Part shown: positions 1 through 13,283 of the stretch, piece after piece | How positions within the stretch are numbered: position 1 is the first letter of the stretch | Layout of the letters: the number at the start of each line of letters is the position of its first letter | NCBI GenBank assembly: GCA_030142905.1 | Contig: JASJOG010000585.1 | Coordinates: 37,581 to 101,580 of the forward strand | Direction of reading: 5' to 3' | DNA: 64,000 bases | Source of the DNA: Heliopora coerulea | Lineage: Eukaryota > Cnidaria > Anthozoa > Scleralcyonacea > Helioporidae | Notes under the pieces: model-generated | The model's database searches: none | What the model was told of the DNA's origin: nothing | Seen by the model: only the letters and a program-made list of their open reading frames with translations | Position numbers and translations under genes: made by a program

Positions 1-239
1 TAAAACGGAACCAGTGACTAGACAGTGGGAGAATGCTTTTTATCAACACAGTCAGGTCAGTGAGTGAAGTACTTTCCACCCGGAGGCACAGGAGTTCCAT
101 TTTTTCACAACTGGTCCGAGATAAGTGACAGGAACAGTTTTTAGTGTGTAAGACAGATTTTCTTGAATTAATGTCAAAGCTCCGATCTGGCTTCTAAGTT
201 CTAACCGGAAGATAAGATGTAAGTTATTTATGAGTTATA

Positions 240-495
240 TGTTTTGGAAATGCGGGAGCTTGGAGATAGCTTGTATGATAGAAGAACGTTCGTCAAGCTC
301 TATCATCAGAAAAACGATTTCTCAGCCCCAGACGGGGATCAAACCCGCAACCTTCTGATTACCGATGAGACGCTCCAACCATTGAACTACCAAGACTCAG
401 ATGGTGGAGCTCAGAAATTGTTTTTCTGAGGATAGGGCTTGACGAACGTTCATCTATCGTGCAAGAAATCTCCTAGCTCCCATCTTTCTAAAATA
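240..495. repeat. Fold-back element with tRNA-like core (SINE-derived)
   Basis: Two inverted arms of about 85 bp (roughly 240-328 and 409-495) share the string GAACGTTCGTCAAG and a small internal hairpin around CTCAG..CTGAG. Between them, read on the minus strand, lies a tRNA-like segment with an A box (TAGTTCAATGG) and a B box (GGTTTGATCCC), the two internal RNA polymerase III promoter elements. A tRNA-derived SINE duplicated head-to-head explains this best. A functional tRNA is unlikely because the acceptor ends do not pair. Another locus at 59183-59414 has the same plan. Confidence 0.6.
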
Positions 496-585
496 TACTG
501 TAAATCTCATTAATGACATTATTGACATATAGCGGCACCCGCTCAGGTCGCACATATGTCGAACTTACACCTTAGCTCACTATCT

Positions 586-661
586 GGGTCTAGGTAGCTC
601 AATGGTTACAGCGTCTCACTGGTCGTGAGAGGATTGGTGGTTCGATCCCCTTCTGGAGCTC
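586..661 (+). repeat. tRNA-derived SINE head
   Basis: A plus-strand tRNA-like segment has A box TAGCTCAATGG (592-602) and B box GGTTCGATCCC (639-649) at normal tRNA spacing, followed by TTCTGGAGCTCA. It resembles the core of the neighbouring fold-back element. The ends do not form a good acceptor stem, so I call it a SINE head rather than a tRNA gene. Confidence 0.55.
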
Positions 662-984
662 ACATATCGTTTCGATCTAATCTAATGAAATCAAAATTCA
701 AAAACTAGCTTTTCCTCGTTTTGGTCACTTTTTCCTTAATATGAATTTTATTTACAAGTATGACTTACGTACGAAGACCACTGATGTAGACCCGACACGC
801 ACATTTATGTTGTTCTAACCTACCATTAGAACTTTTGTCATCCGCTTGAGTAAATGTAAAACAGTTTGGACAATTTGCTCCAGTTTGGGGAACTTTTTAA
901 TATATAGTATCCTTTTATGATCAAATAAATATTTTTTTCTGGCGTAACATATGGTATAATCTTACCAAAGGCCGAAACATTAAC

Positions 985-1056
985 CCTTTCCTGTCCTAGG
1001 GTCTCCCCTTGACGAGTAAAATATTCTGGCCTTAGCCAGAGTAAAATTAAAAAGTA
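985..1056 (+). repeat. Short dispersed repeat, copy 1
   Basis: About 70 bp built around CCCCTTGACGAGTAAAAT and GCCAGAGTAAAAT. Similar copies occur at 24675-24745 on the same strand and at 50995-51062 inverted. It has no coding capacity, and its element class is unknown to me. Confidence 0.5.
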
Positions 1057-1374
1057 GGTCAGGACTGAGTAGAGTTAAATGGACGGCCCGTAGTGGCTGA
1101 GGGAAGCCAAGGCACCAATCTGCGCATATTGCTAGTAGGGAATTGAACCTACCTGAGAATTTCCTGAACGAGTACGGTGTTTTCCAGATATGTCAATTTG
1201 TGAGGCTTTGTTTACCACACTTTGAAGTTCCTATCTCCCAAAAAAATTCATACAAAAAAAGAATGCATATTAAGCTAATCACAATATATTACACTGGCTG
1301 AACAAAGTACGGTTCAAAGCATTTTAAAATTTTTCTCTTTCGAACCGACAAACGCCACTGTTTCGACTATTACT

Positions 1375-1614
1375 CTAATTCTCATTCGTTCCAGTGTAAA
1401 AACGATGATTACAAGTACAGAGAAGTCGCAAACATTCAATCAACCTCAAATCCTCATTTTTTGAAACCGAGAAGGTAAATTGCTGCTGAGGTGAAAATTT
1501 AACACTTATAGGACGTCTTGACTTGGGCACTCGACATACACCAACACAAAGTGAATTCGAGATGATGTTCTTCACAACGAGTTTTCTTTTCTTTTCATCG
1601 GTAACAATCTTCAA
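1375..1614 (-). CDS. Unplaced open frame, possible 3' exon
   Basis: A minus-strand frame rich in Lys/Arg contains DEKKRKLVVKN and VPKSRRPISVKFSP and stays open upstream for about nine more codons. It lies downstream of the last HORMAD exon I could join. C-terminal closure motifs of HORMADs are often basic and Ser/Pro-rich, so it could be an alternative last exon. However, I found no acceptor that joins in phase to the possible donor at 2182. It may be chance. Confidence 0.2.
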   Translation of the reverse strand: MKIVTDEKKRKLVVKNIISNSLCVGVCRVPKSRRPISVKFSPQQQFTFSVSKNEDLRLIECLRLLCTCNHRFYTGTNEN

Positions 1615-2072
1615 AGCAACAAATTTTTTTGTTATTTTAGAAGGACTCTATCTCTTCTTAATCTATGCACTCCTGCTTAGAGAGTTTTTCTTTTCAAATA
1701 GATTTTTCCTTTGACACTTTCAGTTGGGGATTGTCTTTTCGTGAGCTTGTTTTGTGAATTCTACCACTGTAATAATTGATTGTATATTACCTCGTTTTCT
1801 TCATTCTCTTTTAGCTGCTTTTGTACTTGTTCTTTGTGCTGGCTTTGACTATTCTCTGCTGTGCATGTTTTTTCGATTTCTTTTGTATTCATGTAGTTTT
1901 TGAGTCCCTCGGTGGTAAACTTGGCTTTGTTTACCAACTTTCCGAGACTAAAACAAAAATTTTTTTTGTGCTAATAAATGAAACCGAGCTCAAGTAAAAT
2001 TACTCAAATGAAGTCGTCTGAGTTCCCGAGAAACTTTTATAACATCAACGGCACAGTAAGACATATTAAGTT

Positions 2073-5000
2073 TTATGCAGTGTTCAAGTTTCTATCCTCA
2101 AAGATTTTGGAAATTTCTCCAATATATTGAATTGATTTATGGAATAGAAAGTGAAGAATAACATTTGCATTTGCTTGTATACCACAAAGATATTTGATAT
2201 TTTCTGATTTTCCTTCAATATCGATTTGAATACTAGAACAGTCGATAGTAAAATAACCAATAATCAATAATTTAGAAATAAACAGGTTTTTTACAGATAA
2301 GATGCTGCGTCATTTTAACCCTTTAATGATTATTTATTTTTTTCCTCTTTAGTTTGCTATTCACTCCTTTTTTCTTGCTTGGCTCTTTCGTTTGTTCTTT
2401 TCTTCTTCATGCAAATATATGTGGTTTAAGGGATCAAAAGCCTAGCTATCTGGTATAAAGAAAAGTACAGGAATTATTTTCCTCACAATGGATGGATGCA
2501 TGGATGCATTAATACATTAGTGCATGCATGCATGTGGGCAAGAGTGCATGGATGCATGGACACATGGATGGATTCATGGGTGTGTGGAAGCATAGACGAA
2601 TGAATGAATGAATGAATGAATGAATGATGGATAGGACGGATGGGACAGATAGAGGTATAGCTGTAAGCATATGTATGAATACTGATTCACGTCCACCAGT
2701 TTAATTTGTTACGACTCAAACCTACCGTTTTCCCTTCGTTGCCAACCGCAAAAATCCTTCTTTTTGCATTCGCTTCATTAATCCTTGAGCGACAGTTAGT
2801 TCAACGCCTAATTAAAAGGTATATCGGTGTTCGGCAAGGTGTGTTATTCGCCAACCATCACAATATATTTCTTGGTAGGTTAATAATTATGGTAACTAAA
2901 TAGAAATTGGGTATTCTCAGAAGATTATTCCACCAGGTTAGGTAACAAAACGGTTTCTTTTAGAAAGACCAGACACAGTTTGTTTTCTTTTTTAAACTTT
3001 TTGGGTTTTTTTGAGACCCTCTCATCTAAGTCTGTTACTTTAGCTTCTGGTCTTTAGCTACTATTTTCCTGTTTAAAATGGACACCCGACTAGAGAATTC
3101 TAGTTTGCCACAAATTCTTATACATTATCAAGGGTAACGCTCATTCTTGCTTGAAAAAGTGTGGCTAAAATCTTTAAGGTTTTTCGATACTTACCAAGCC
3201 TTTTTGAGAATGCTGGAGCCGTAAGTCTTGTTGTATTTTCACATGCAACTAAAGCACGACGCCACAGACAAGTAGCCTAAGAAACAAACAAAATTCGATT
3301 AATCATAATGTTTACATGCCTCTTTGTCTCTCTCAAGATGTGCAGTTTGGAACAAAAGGCCCTCAACTGATCTGACTGTTTTGACTTCTTTCCAACGTGT
3401 CACGTCATGGTTGTGCGCACATGTGCTCCACGACGAGCCCCAGGTTCAAAATTATCTTTAAGCTCCTATGTTCTGGTTTTACGATTTGCCATAATGATCA
3501 TGCTTGTGTCCAGTTTTTCAACATTTCTTTACCTGAAAACTACCACTAAGGTAGTTTTAAACTTCTTAACTTTATTTCTTAATCCTGAAATGTTTAGTTT
3601 GTGTGCCATCATACAAGTCTGTTACGCATTTCTCTTTTTATGCTTTTCATAAATGACGTTTGAAAGAGGTGAACAAACCAACAGACGTGCTCTCAGACTG
3701 GTAGCATGGCATATCATTAGCATCCACGCACCTCTGAATCGTAGTACCGGTTGTCCGTTACGAGAAGCCTGTTGATGTTTGGTTAATAGATAACGTTATT
3801 ATAACTGGCTGTCTGTGGGTACAAATATTATGGGTTCACAACTGCACAATGATCACCCCCCAGTAAAGGTACGGAACCTTTTAAATCAGCAAAACTGTTT
3901 TAATCCGAGTATAAAGAAACTCTGTTGGATTCTTATCTAGAGTTGGTACAATTACTTGTTTGTACTTTCTTTTATATATCTTTTAATCTTTCACGCGGGA
4001 ATGATTTTGCAAGGTGGTAGATAAAATTTTGCTTAAGTCAGTCTGAAGGTGTTTTAACTTTAATATGATAAAAATCCTGATGATACATGTGCTTGGCAAG
4101 TTTTGGAATGGTTACTATAAAATTTGGTCTATTGACCATAATTTTTTACGACCTCAGACCTGAGGGTGGTTTGCATTTCCCTTGGTCCAAGGACAGTACA
4201 TGTGTAGCTTTCCAAAGTTCTTTCTAAATTAATCTTCCGGAAATAAACTTCAAATACTTCATTCAAGAAACTTACGAGTATTAGTAAATCCAAATATATA
4301 AATTCGAACAGAGACCTAGTATTTTAGAGGTATGTTTGAAATCACTGTATTGAACAACTACATTGTTTCTGAGACAAATTGAAACATTATCAAATAACGC
4401 AAGCTGATTGTTCCGATATGTGTGAAATTTAGGGATAAGGAGCGTTTTAATGAACTGTTACTATATCATGTCATCACGCACCTGTAAAGTGATAGGATCC
4501 ATTCCAGGTAAAGCTTCATCGGTACATCTCTTACTTTTATCTTTCTAAAATATCCAAAAACGTTAATTCAGGATCTCAGAAATGCTATCGACAATGATTT
4601 TTGGTTGGGTTAAGTGTCTCAGTTTCGTCACTTTTCTCTTCTTTCAACTGTTTCCTGGCAGGATGTCTTCCCTACAAGACAGAACCTCCCGGGAAAAAGT
4701 TAATGTGTAATAACCATCGAAAAAACATTTTGCCCTCTTGATCAGGTTTACGGCTAGGAGAATTTATTCACAGGAAGAGAGTTATTTCAAACCTGAAAAA
4801 AACAGTCATGCAAACGGGCTATTATTTTCTACTTGAATGCAAAATCAGCGGCTCCAAACTTCGAAACTTTGAAAAAAAAAATGGCCTTGCTCGCTTTCAT
4901 TCACTTCGTCGAGTGTTTCTAGATGCCTAAGAATGGTGTCAATTAGTATACACTGGCATAGTATTATTGGCGAACAAAAAGTTGACTGAGAGCAAGATCA

Positions 5001-8000
5001 AAGCACTATTTAAGGAGGAAAGTTTGATGAACAAGTACAAAATTTTAGAAGATATTCAATTATTCGTTAAGCTTAGATCCTTAGGTAATGTGCCCCAGAC
5101 TTTGATGTGAGCCATTAACGTTCTGATAACCGGTGGAACTATTTAATCTTTCCGTATACGTAATTCTGAAATATCCTCCAGCATGCATAATATAAACGCA
5201 CGACATTCATAAAGTGCTAAATTTAGTGCTTCGCGAGTTTTAAACTATAACTATTGTCAATTCTGAATATTCTTGTACGATGGGATAGGAAAATGAAATG
5301 ACAAGGGTTGTTATTTGTCACAAACCTTCGCGCAGGAAACACAGATATGTAGAACAGGACAATCTTCTTCGGTTAAGCAACGATAACAACTGGCATGTTG
5401 CCAAGTGTCACAAATACCACACAGGATCATCAGTCCGTCATCCTAAAACCAAAGCAAAATTAAAAGAAGAACTCATCCACTCATTCATTCATTCATTCAT
5501 TCATCCATCCATCCATGCGTTCATTAATTAATTAATTAATTAATTAACTCATTCATTCATTCATTCATGCATTCATTCATTCACTTATTCATTTATCCAG
5601 CCGTCTATTATAAATGTTGGTCTTTTACGCTCGTTCATTTATTCATCCATCCGTTCAATCACCAAACTGACCGAAGAGATTGTGAAAGTAAATTTTACAA
5701 TAAATCTCTTACCATATTGTATTCACACGAGCATAAAACTTTAACTTCATCTGGTTTGGGAACCTCTTGATCATCAATCGGGCTCACAGGAGTTGATACG
5801 TGAGTATTTACTCCTCCAGCAGTATCATTATGCCCTGTAGTAAAGTTTAAACAATTTTTTAACGTTTTCTACCGTCTTTAGATTGCAAAATTTAGTGAAT
5901 GAATAATCGCATGCAGGTAGTTTCACTCGTATTTAATGTTTATTTATTCATTTATTCAATTATTTATTTAGTCACTCATTGATTCATTCATTCATACATG
6001 CATTCATTTATTTATTTGTTTCTTTAATTATTCATTTAACCACCTGTCACGTAAGAATTTGTATGAACTCGCTCATAATGTGAACGGGAACATAGTCGTA
6101 ACCTTAGACCTATCATTGTACCTGGTATGTCGGGAGGTTCTGTAGGTACTGTACAACACTCCATTGGCTCGCCTTCTGAAAATAACAAAATAATAAGCAA
6201 GTCCACACTTCGTGTTTTGAGATCCATTAGGATTCACAGACCAACCTCCTGGCACTGTTCAATGACTCATCCACTCTGCCAACCCCCCCTCCTTCCACTG
6301 CTCGGTAACTGTAAGTAGTTCTAACTACTTATCATAGGTGTAGCTGAGTGTCGCCACATTATCAAGAAAATATATTATGGCAGCAATATTTCTCCTGAAC
6401 TGGAATGCAACAGGAAAAATTTTAGGTTGATTTCGGAAAAAAAAAATACTCGCAGAAACCATTTTAAAAGGTACATGCTATATCGATATTCTTGTTTTTT
6501 TCGGAAAAGACGTCGAGCTCGAAAATAATTTTTTTGCCATGACACTGGGGGGGAGGAGTCTGTTTCTACGTATTTCGCAGCCATGCTACAGTCGCTTAAG
6601 ACAGTTCATTTTGCCAGCTAGTTTACTTCAGATAAGGATTTCAGATTTAAAGAATAACCTATATATTGTATGTTTGCAATATGTGGGCAAAGTTTTTTAT
6701 TTTGGTTAGATGATATGGTGACGTTACACCTACATCATCAAGAAACTTAAAACTCTATGATATTTCTCATTACTGCCATTTTGCTAAATTTATGAAAGTC
6801 ATTTTGAAACAGAGTCGTTATGCGATTATTCGTTAAACACGTCATTACAACTCTATTTTAATACAATTTTAGAGAATGCTTAAAAGCAGTACTTGCCAAA
6901 AATTGAGAGTATAAGATACTGTAGTAACGTGACGTTCGAGTGTATGCCCTTCCCAGGATAAGTCAGTGCTTCGTTTTCTCTTTTCTTGGCCGAAAACTGC
7001 CTGGAAACGTTTTACACGTCTATTCAAAAGTGCTTGCGCTACGCTCCATTTTTGATATTAAAATTTTAGAGTAAAAAATTGCTTAAAAATGTCGGTGTCT
7101 CAAGATATTTTCAAAGTTTCCTAAAATCCGTGCACAGATTTTAGGAGAGGAAAGTCCAGACTTTATTCACAATTTTAAAAATGCAACTTAAAAATACATG
7201 AAAATTATTAGATTTTTTGTTTTTCGATAACTTTACAGCAGGATATCATCAAAAATAACTTTATGTTCGTATACCACATACAGGTTGTCGTAGTTGGTTC
7301 GGCAATCTGTGAAGCCCTATAGGTATCTGCCTTAATTCTAACCTTCCTAGTAACGCGTGAATGTAAGTGAAAGCCTGGTGAAACTAAATAAGTCCTATGC
7401 TAATCTCACTTTATTTTGTAGACGTTCAGAGGCAACCTGGAGTGAGTTCGTTTCCTTGGTGGCAATTGTACTTGTCTTCGTAAACGCATAAAATTTGAAA
7501 ACACTCACTGAAGCTTGGAAACATTACATAAAGTACAAGGATATTTCCCAAAACGCAGAAACATACATGATGCCTAGGACAAGTGCGAAAGTTGCATAAC
7601 GCAGGAAACATGAAAATTGCAGTATATCTGCAGCGAAATCAAGTAAAAGCTTTAGTTTAAACATAAAAGTTGACACGTCAGTACGTATGCCTAAAGCAAG
7701 AGTTCTTTTCAATTACAAATTCCCAAACTGTTATCGCGAGAATAATTTCTTTCTTAGAAATATCTTTTTAATTGGAATTACTATATACTTCTTACCCTTG
7801 AACGTTCTCTGCGAATCCTCGTTTTCTTTACTCTTATGTCGTGTATGACCAGTGGTCACTGTTGACTTCTCCCTCTCAATTGCGTGTGAGCTATTGGATA
7901 TTTTTTTGACCTCTTTACTCACCTAAAGAAACACAGTCGGAAGTGCAGGTGGCACATTCGCTGCAAGGAAACGTGATTCGTCTCGGAGATTTTATGACTT

Positions 8001-11000
8001 TGAATGTAGTCATGGACACTCTCTAAACAGGGAAGTGATCCGTGTTTGGCTTAGCATAAAAGTTGACAGAACTTCCCTCCTAATTTTGTTTTGTAAAGGA
8101 AATTCATATGCCGCATCCCTAGCACTATTCGATGTAACCCTGTTAGCTTGCAAGAACTAAATTATCCATGAAAAATTAAAATCAACTGTACCATGTTCGT
8201 CTTCTTTTTGTGTAGAAAAGAATATTTTGATGGTAAACAATAGTTTACTATTCTTGATTATTTGAGCATTATTTGAATTTCTTGCCAAACATGCTTTCAC
8301 TGAGTTTTGTTGTTAGATTTGGTCACCCGTTTATTTATTGTGAATATTTTGGGGCTCTTTTTACTTTTTGCTGTCGTTCAATGGTGTTTTTAAGATGCCA
8401 TTAAACTTTTTTATTATCCCAGCATAATATTTTTTTCAACTAAAAGCAAATAATAAAGATTTCTCCTGGATGCAATAGGGCTTAATTTTTGCTGTTCTTT
8501 TACATGCATGTAAAATTAGTCCATACTTCTGCTCATCTTTACTAGAGTTCCTGTTGTGAATAAAAAGACAAAATGGTTAACCTACTTTATTCCCTTTTTT
8601 CTTTTGTTGAGAGGGAAGTTCTTTTCCTGATAAGGTTTTTGAATCATCTTCATGGTCAAGATACGACAAAGATGCAGCAGATTCACCATCTTTCTTTAGT
8701 TCGTATTGATCTTCTTCCATAGTCATAGCTTCAGTGGCGGATTCTAATTGATGAAGCTCGCTCTGAACTCGCAGACTTACCCTAAAAATTCCAGGGATGG
8801 ATTGACGGAATGAAGCAAGTAGGCAAGGATCATGCAAGCAAGCCAGGGAAGGAAGGAAAGAAGAAAGGAGGGAAGGAGGGAAGGAGGGAAGGAGGAAAGG
8901 AAGGACGGAAGGAAGGAAAGAGGGAAGGAGAAAAGGACGGAAGGAAGGAAGGAGAGAAGAAAGGAAGGAAGGATGGAAGGAAGGAAAGAGGGAAGGAGGA
9001 AAGGAAGGAAGGAAGCATGGAAAGAGGGAAGGAGGAAAGGACGGAAGGAAGGAAGGAAGGAAGGAAGGAGGGAAGGAAGGAAGGAAGGAAGGAAGGAGGA
9101 AAGGCAGGATCAAATGAACGAAGGAAGTAAAGGATGCTATAATAAGTTCAACATTGTTGATTTTAAATAAATGAAGCACTTATAATACTGATGTTAGCAT
9201 ATATTCTGGGCTAAACAATGCCAACTTACATGTGAAATGGCTTTGGTTTGGATTGTTCCATGAATATTTTTAAAAAGAAAAACGAAACGGAACAATTAAC
9301 TCTAAAACGTTTAAAAAGAGGTTAACACGAAACGCAATAACATTGGCGTGCCTTGGTAACGTCCTGGTTAAAGTGTTCACTGTTAGATAGACTTTTTTTA
9401 AAAATAACGAATAAAATAAGCATTCTTAAGTGGAATAAAAAGGGTTTAAATTTCTTACCGTTGAAACATCGCCAACACGCACTTTAAACGGTTCATCTGT
9501 AAAAATTGGTCCAATGTAATCTGTATCCTAAGTAATTTTGGCCTTCTTGTGAGAATTACTATGATAATCATTATGATCACTATTATTACCACTATTATTA
9601 TTATTATTATTACTATCTGTTATTATTGTCACTATCACTATTATCATTATAATCATTGTTATTATTATTATGAGTAGCGCATGATGATCATAACGATAAT
9701 CATCTGCTGTAACCTTGCTGTACCTAGTAAGGTAGCCTTCTTTAAAAATACGATTCCAATCTCAGTTTTCTCCCATTCAAACCTATTCTTCCAACTTTTA
9801 TTCTTTACCCAACCAATGGCTCCAGTTACAATTGGATAAATGTTGCACTGGCAGCTCCAGATCTTGTAAAGTTTTCATTTCAAGATCTGAAAGATGTCTA
9901 TCTTCGCTCCTTTCTGTTCAAGCCGTACACTTCCAAAAGTAGCAATATCTATTATAATGCACTCTTGTGTTTTCTTTTAAGTTGATACAGTGTCCTTGGG
10001 ATTGCTGTCTAGCTTTTGGTCTTTCTTCTCCATTTCCGACGATACCTACTGTTTCATTTTCATATTATCATTCTCATCCTCGTTAATGATAATTGTCGTT
10101 ACCATATCTGTTACCATTTTCATTGCCATGCTCATTATAATCATCATTACCATCATCATTATCATCATCACTATCATCATCATTATCATCATCACTACTA
10201 TCATCATTATCATCATCATTATCATCATCATTATCATCATCATTACCATCATCATTATCATCATCACTACCATCATCATTATCATCATCACTACTATCAT
10301 CATTATCATCATCACTACCATCATCATTATCATCATCACTACCATCATTATTATCATCATCACTACCATCATCATTATCATCATCACTACCATCATCATT
10401 ACCATCATCACTACCATCATCATTACCATCATCATTACCATCATCATTATCACCATCACTATCATCATCACTACCATCATCACTACCATCATCATTATCA
10501 TCATCATTATCATCATCACTATCATCATCACTACCATCATCACTACCATCATCACTACCATCATCATTATCATCATCATTATCATCATCATTATCATCAT
10601 CACTACCATCATCATTATCATCATCACTACCATCATCATTATCATCATCACTACCATCATCACTACCATCATCACTACCATCATCATTATCATCATCACT
10701 ACCATCATCACTACCATCATCACTACCATCATCATTATCATCATCACTACCATCATCACTACCATCATCATTATCATCATCACTACTATCATCATTATCA
10801 TCATCACTACCATCATCATTATCATCATCACTACCATCATCACTACCATCATCATTATCATCATCATTATCATCATCATTATCATCATCACTACCATCAT
10901 CATTATCATCATCACTACCATCATCACTACCATCATCACTACCATCATCATTATCATCATCACTACCATCATCATTATCATCATCACTACTATCATCATT

Positions 11001-12739
11001 ATCATCATCATTATCATCATCATTATCATCATCACTACCATCATCATTATCATCATCACTACCATCATCACTACCATCATCACTACCATCATCACTACCA
11101 TCATCATTATCATCATCACTACCATCATCACTACCATCATCACTACCATCATCATTATCATCATCACTACCATCATCATTATCATCATCACTACTATCAT
11201 CATTATCATCATCATTATCATCATCATTATCATCATCACTACCATCATCATTATCATCATCACTACCATCATCACTACCATCATCACTACCATCATCATT
11301 ATCATCATCACTACCATCATCACTACCATCATCACTACCATCATCATTATCATCATCACTACCATCATCACTACCATCATCATTATCATCATCACTACTA
11401 TCATCATTATCATCATCACTACCATCATCATTATCATCATCACTACCATCATCACTACCATCATCACTACCATCATCATTATCATCATCATTATCATCAT
11501 CATTATCATCATCACTACCATCATCATTATCATCATCACTACCATCATCACTACCATCATCACTACCATCATCATTATCATCATCACTACCATCATCATT
11601 ATCATCATCACTACTATCATCATTATCATCATCATTATCATCATCATTATCATCATCACTACCATCATCATTATCATCATCACTACCATCATCACTACCA
11701 TCATCATTATCATCATCACTACTATCATCATTATCATCATCACTACCATCATCATTATCATCATCACTACCATCATCACTACCATCATCACTACCATCAT
11801 CATTATCATCATCATTATCATCATCATTATCATCATCACTACCATCATCATTATCATCATCACTACCATCATCATTATCATCATCACTACCATCATCATT
11901 ATCATCATCACTACCATCATCATTATCATCATCACTACTATCATCATTATCATCATCATTATCATCATCATTATCATCATCACTACCATCATCATTATCA
12001 TCATCACTACCATCATCACTACCATCATCACTACCATCATCATTATCATCATCACTACCATCATCATTATCATCATCATTATCATCATCACTACCATCAT
12101 CATTATCATCATCACTACTATCATCATTATCTTCATCACTACCATCATCATTATCATCATCACTACCATCATCATTATCATCATCACTACTATCATCATT
12201 ATCATCATCACTACTATCATCATTATCATCATCACTAGTATCATCATTATCATCATCACTACTATCATCATTATCATCATCACTACCATCATCACTACCA
12301 TCATCACTACCATCATCATTATCATCATCATTATCATCATCATTATCATCATCACTACCGTCATCATTATCATCATCACTACCATCATCACTACCATCAT
12401 CACTACCATCATCACTACCATCATCATTATCATCATCACTACTATCATCATTATCTTCATCACTACCATCATCATTATCATCATCACTACCATCATCATT
12501 ATCATCATCACTACTATCATCTTTATCATCATCAACATTATCATTATCATCATCATTATCATCTCAACATCCACAAAACGTTTATTGTAGCAAGCAATCC
12601 ACATTTGTGCAACATATCATTGTTACACTTGGTAACTTTATAATCGTTGTTATTATTGTCATTATTATTGTAAGAGAAACCTATAAATAGATAATAATAA
12701 TCAGATTATCACTGTTATTACTATTACTATTATTATTAA

Positions 12740-12778
<39 letters not shown>

Positions 12779-13248
12779 AACTCGCTTACTACCGAACTAA
12801 GGACAATGGTAGGGGTCTTATCATTATCGTTTTCATTATCATTATCAATATCATTATCATTATTATTACTGTTATTACATAATGAGTTCATAATCAACCT
12901 TAACAACAAACATTTGTGATTGATAACAGGATTCCTATGTTTAGCGTAATCCACTTCTTATTTACCTGACAACACAACCTGTTTGAACACCGCAAAGACT
13001 GGTTATTGCACACAATTATCATAGCTATACCACATTTAACAGATGATTACCTTAAATCCCGGAGGTTGGTAGTCGTTTGGTGTAACTACATGCAAAATAG
13101 ATTAGAAATTTGTGGCTATACAGCATTTCAAAAAACAATAGTAAACTTAAGTTTAATAATTGTAATTTAATGCCAATATGTAAGTATTGCTTAGCGTCTT
13201 TTAAATATTTGTAGTATAGAAGAGCCACTTGTGGATATACTATTAAAT

Positions 13249-13283
<35 letters not shown>

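Noticed and set aside
586..661. Functional tRNA gene
   Set aside because: A and B boxes are present but the acceptor ends do not pair, and similar units sit in fold-back repeats; a SINE fits better.
8577..9179. 200-codon Pro/Ser/Leu-rich minus frame and Lys/Glu/Gly-rich plus frames
   Set aside because: These come from the GGAA tract. Only the part below 8781 is real, as HORMAD exon 18 behind its own acceptor.
10138..12565. CRISPR-like regular array
   Set aside because: No unique spacers; every unit is the same 12-bp word. The genome is eukaryotic.
9990..12604. Three open frames of 740-866 codons on both strands, made of Ile/Thr, His/Tyr or Met/Val repeats
   Set aside because: They are translations of a stop-free 12-bp repeat in three frames. 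The flanks have no coding character and the region is intronic.
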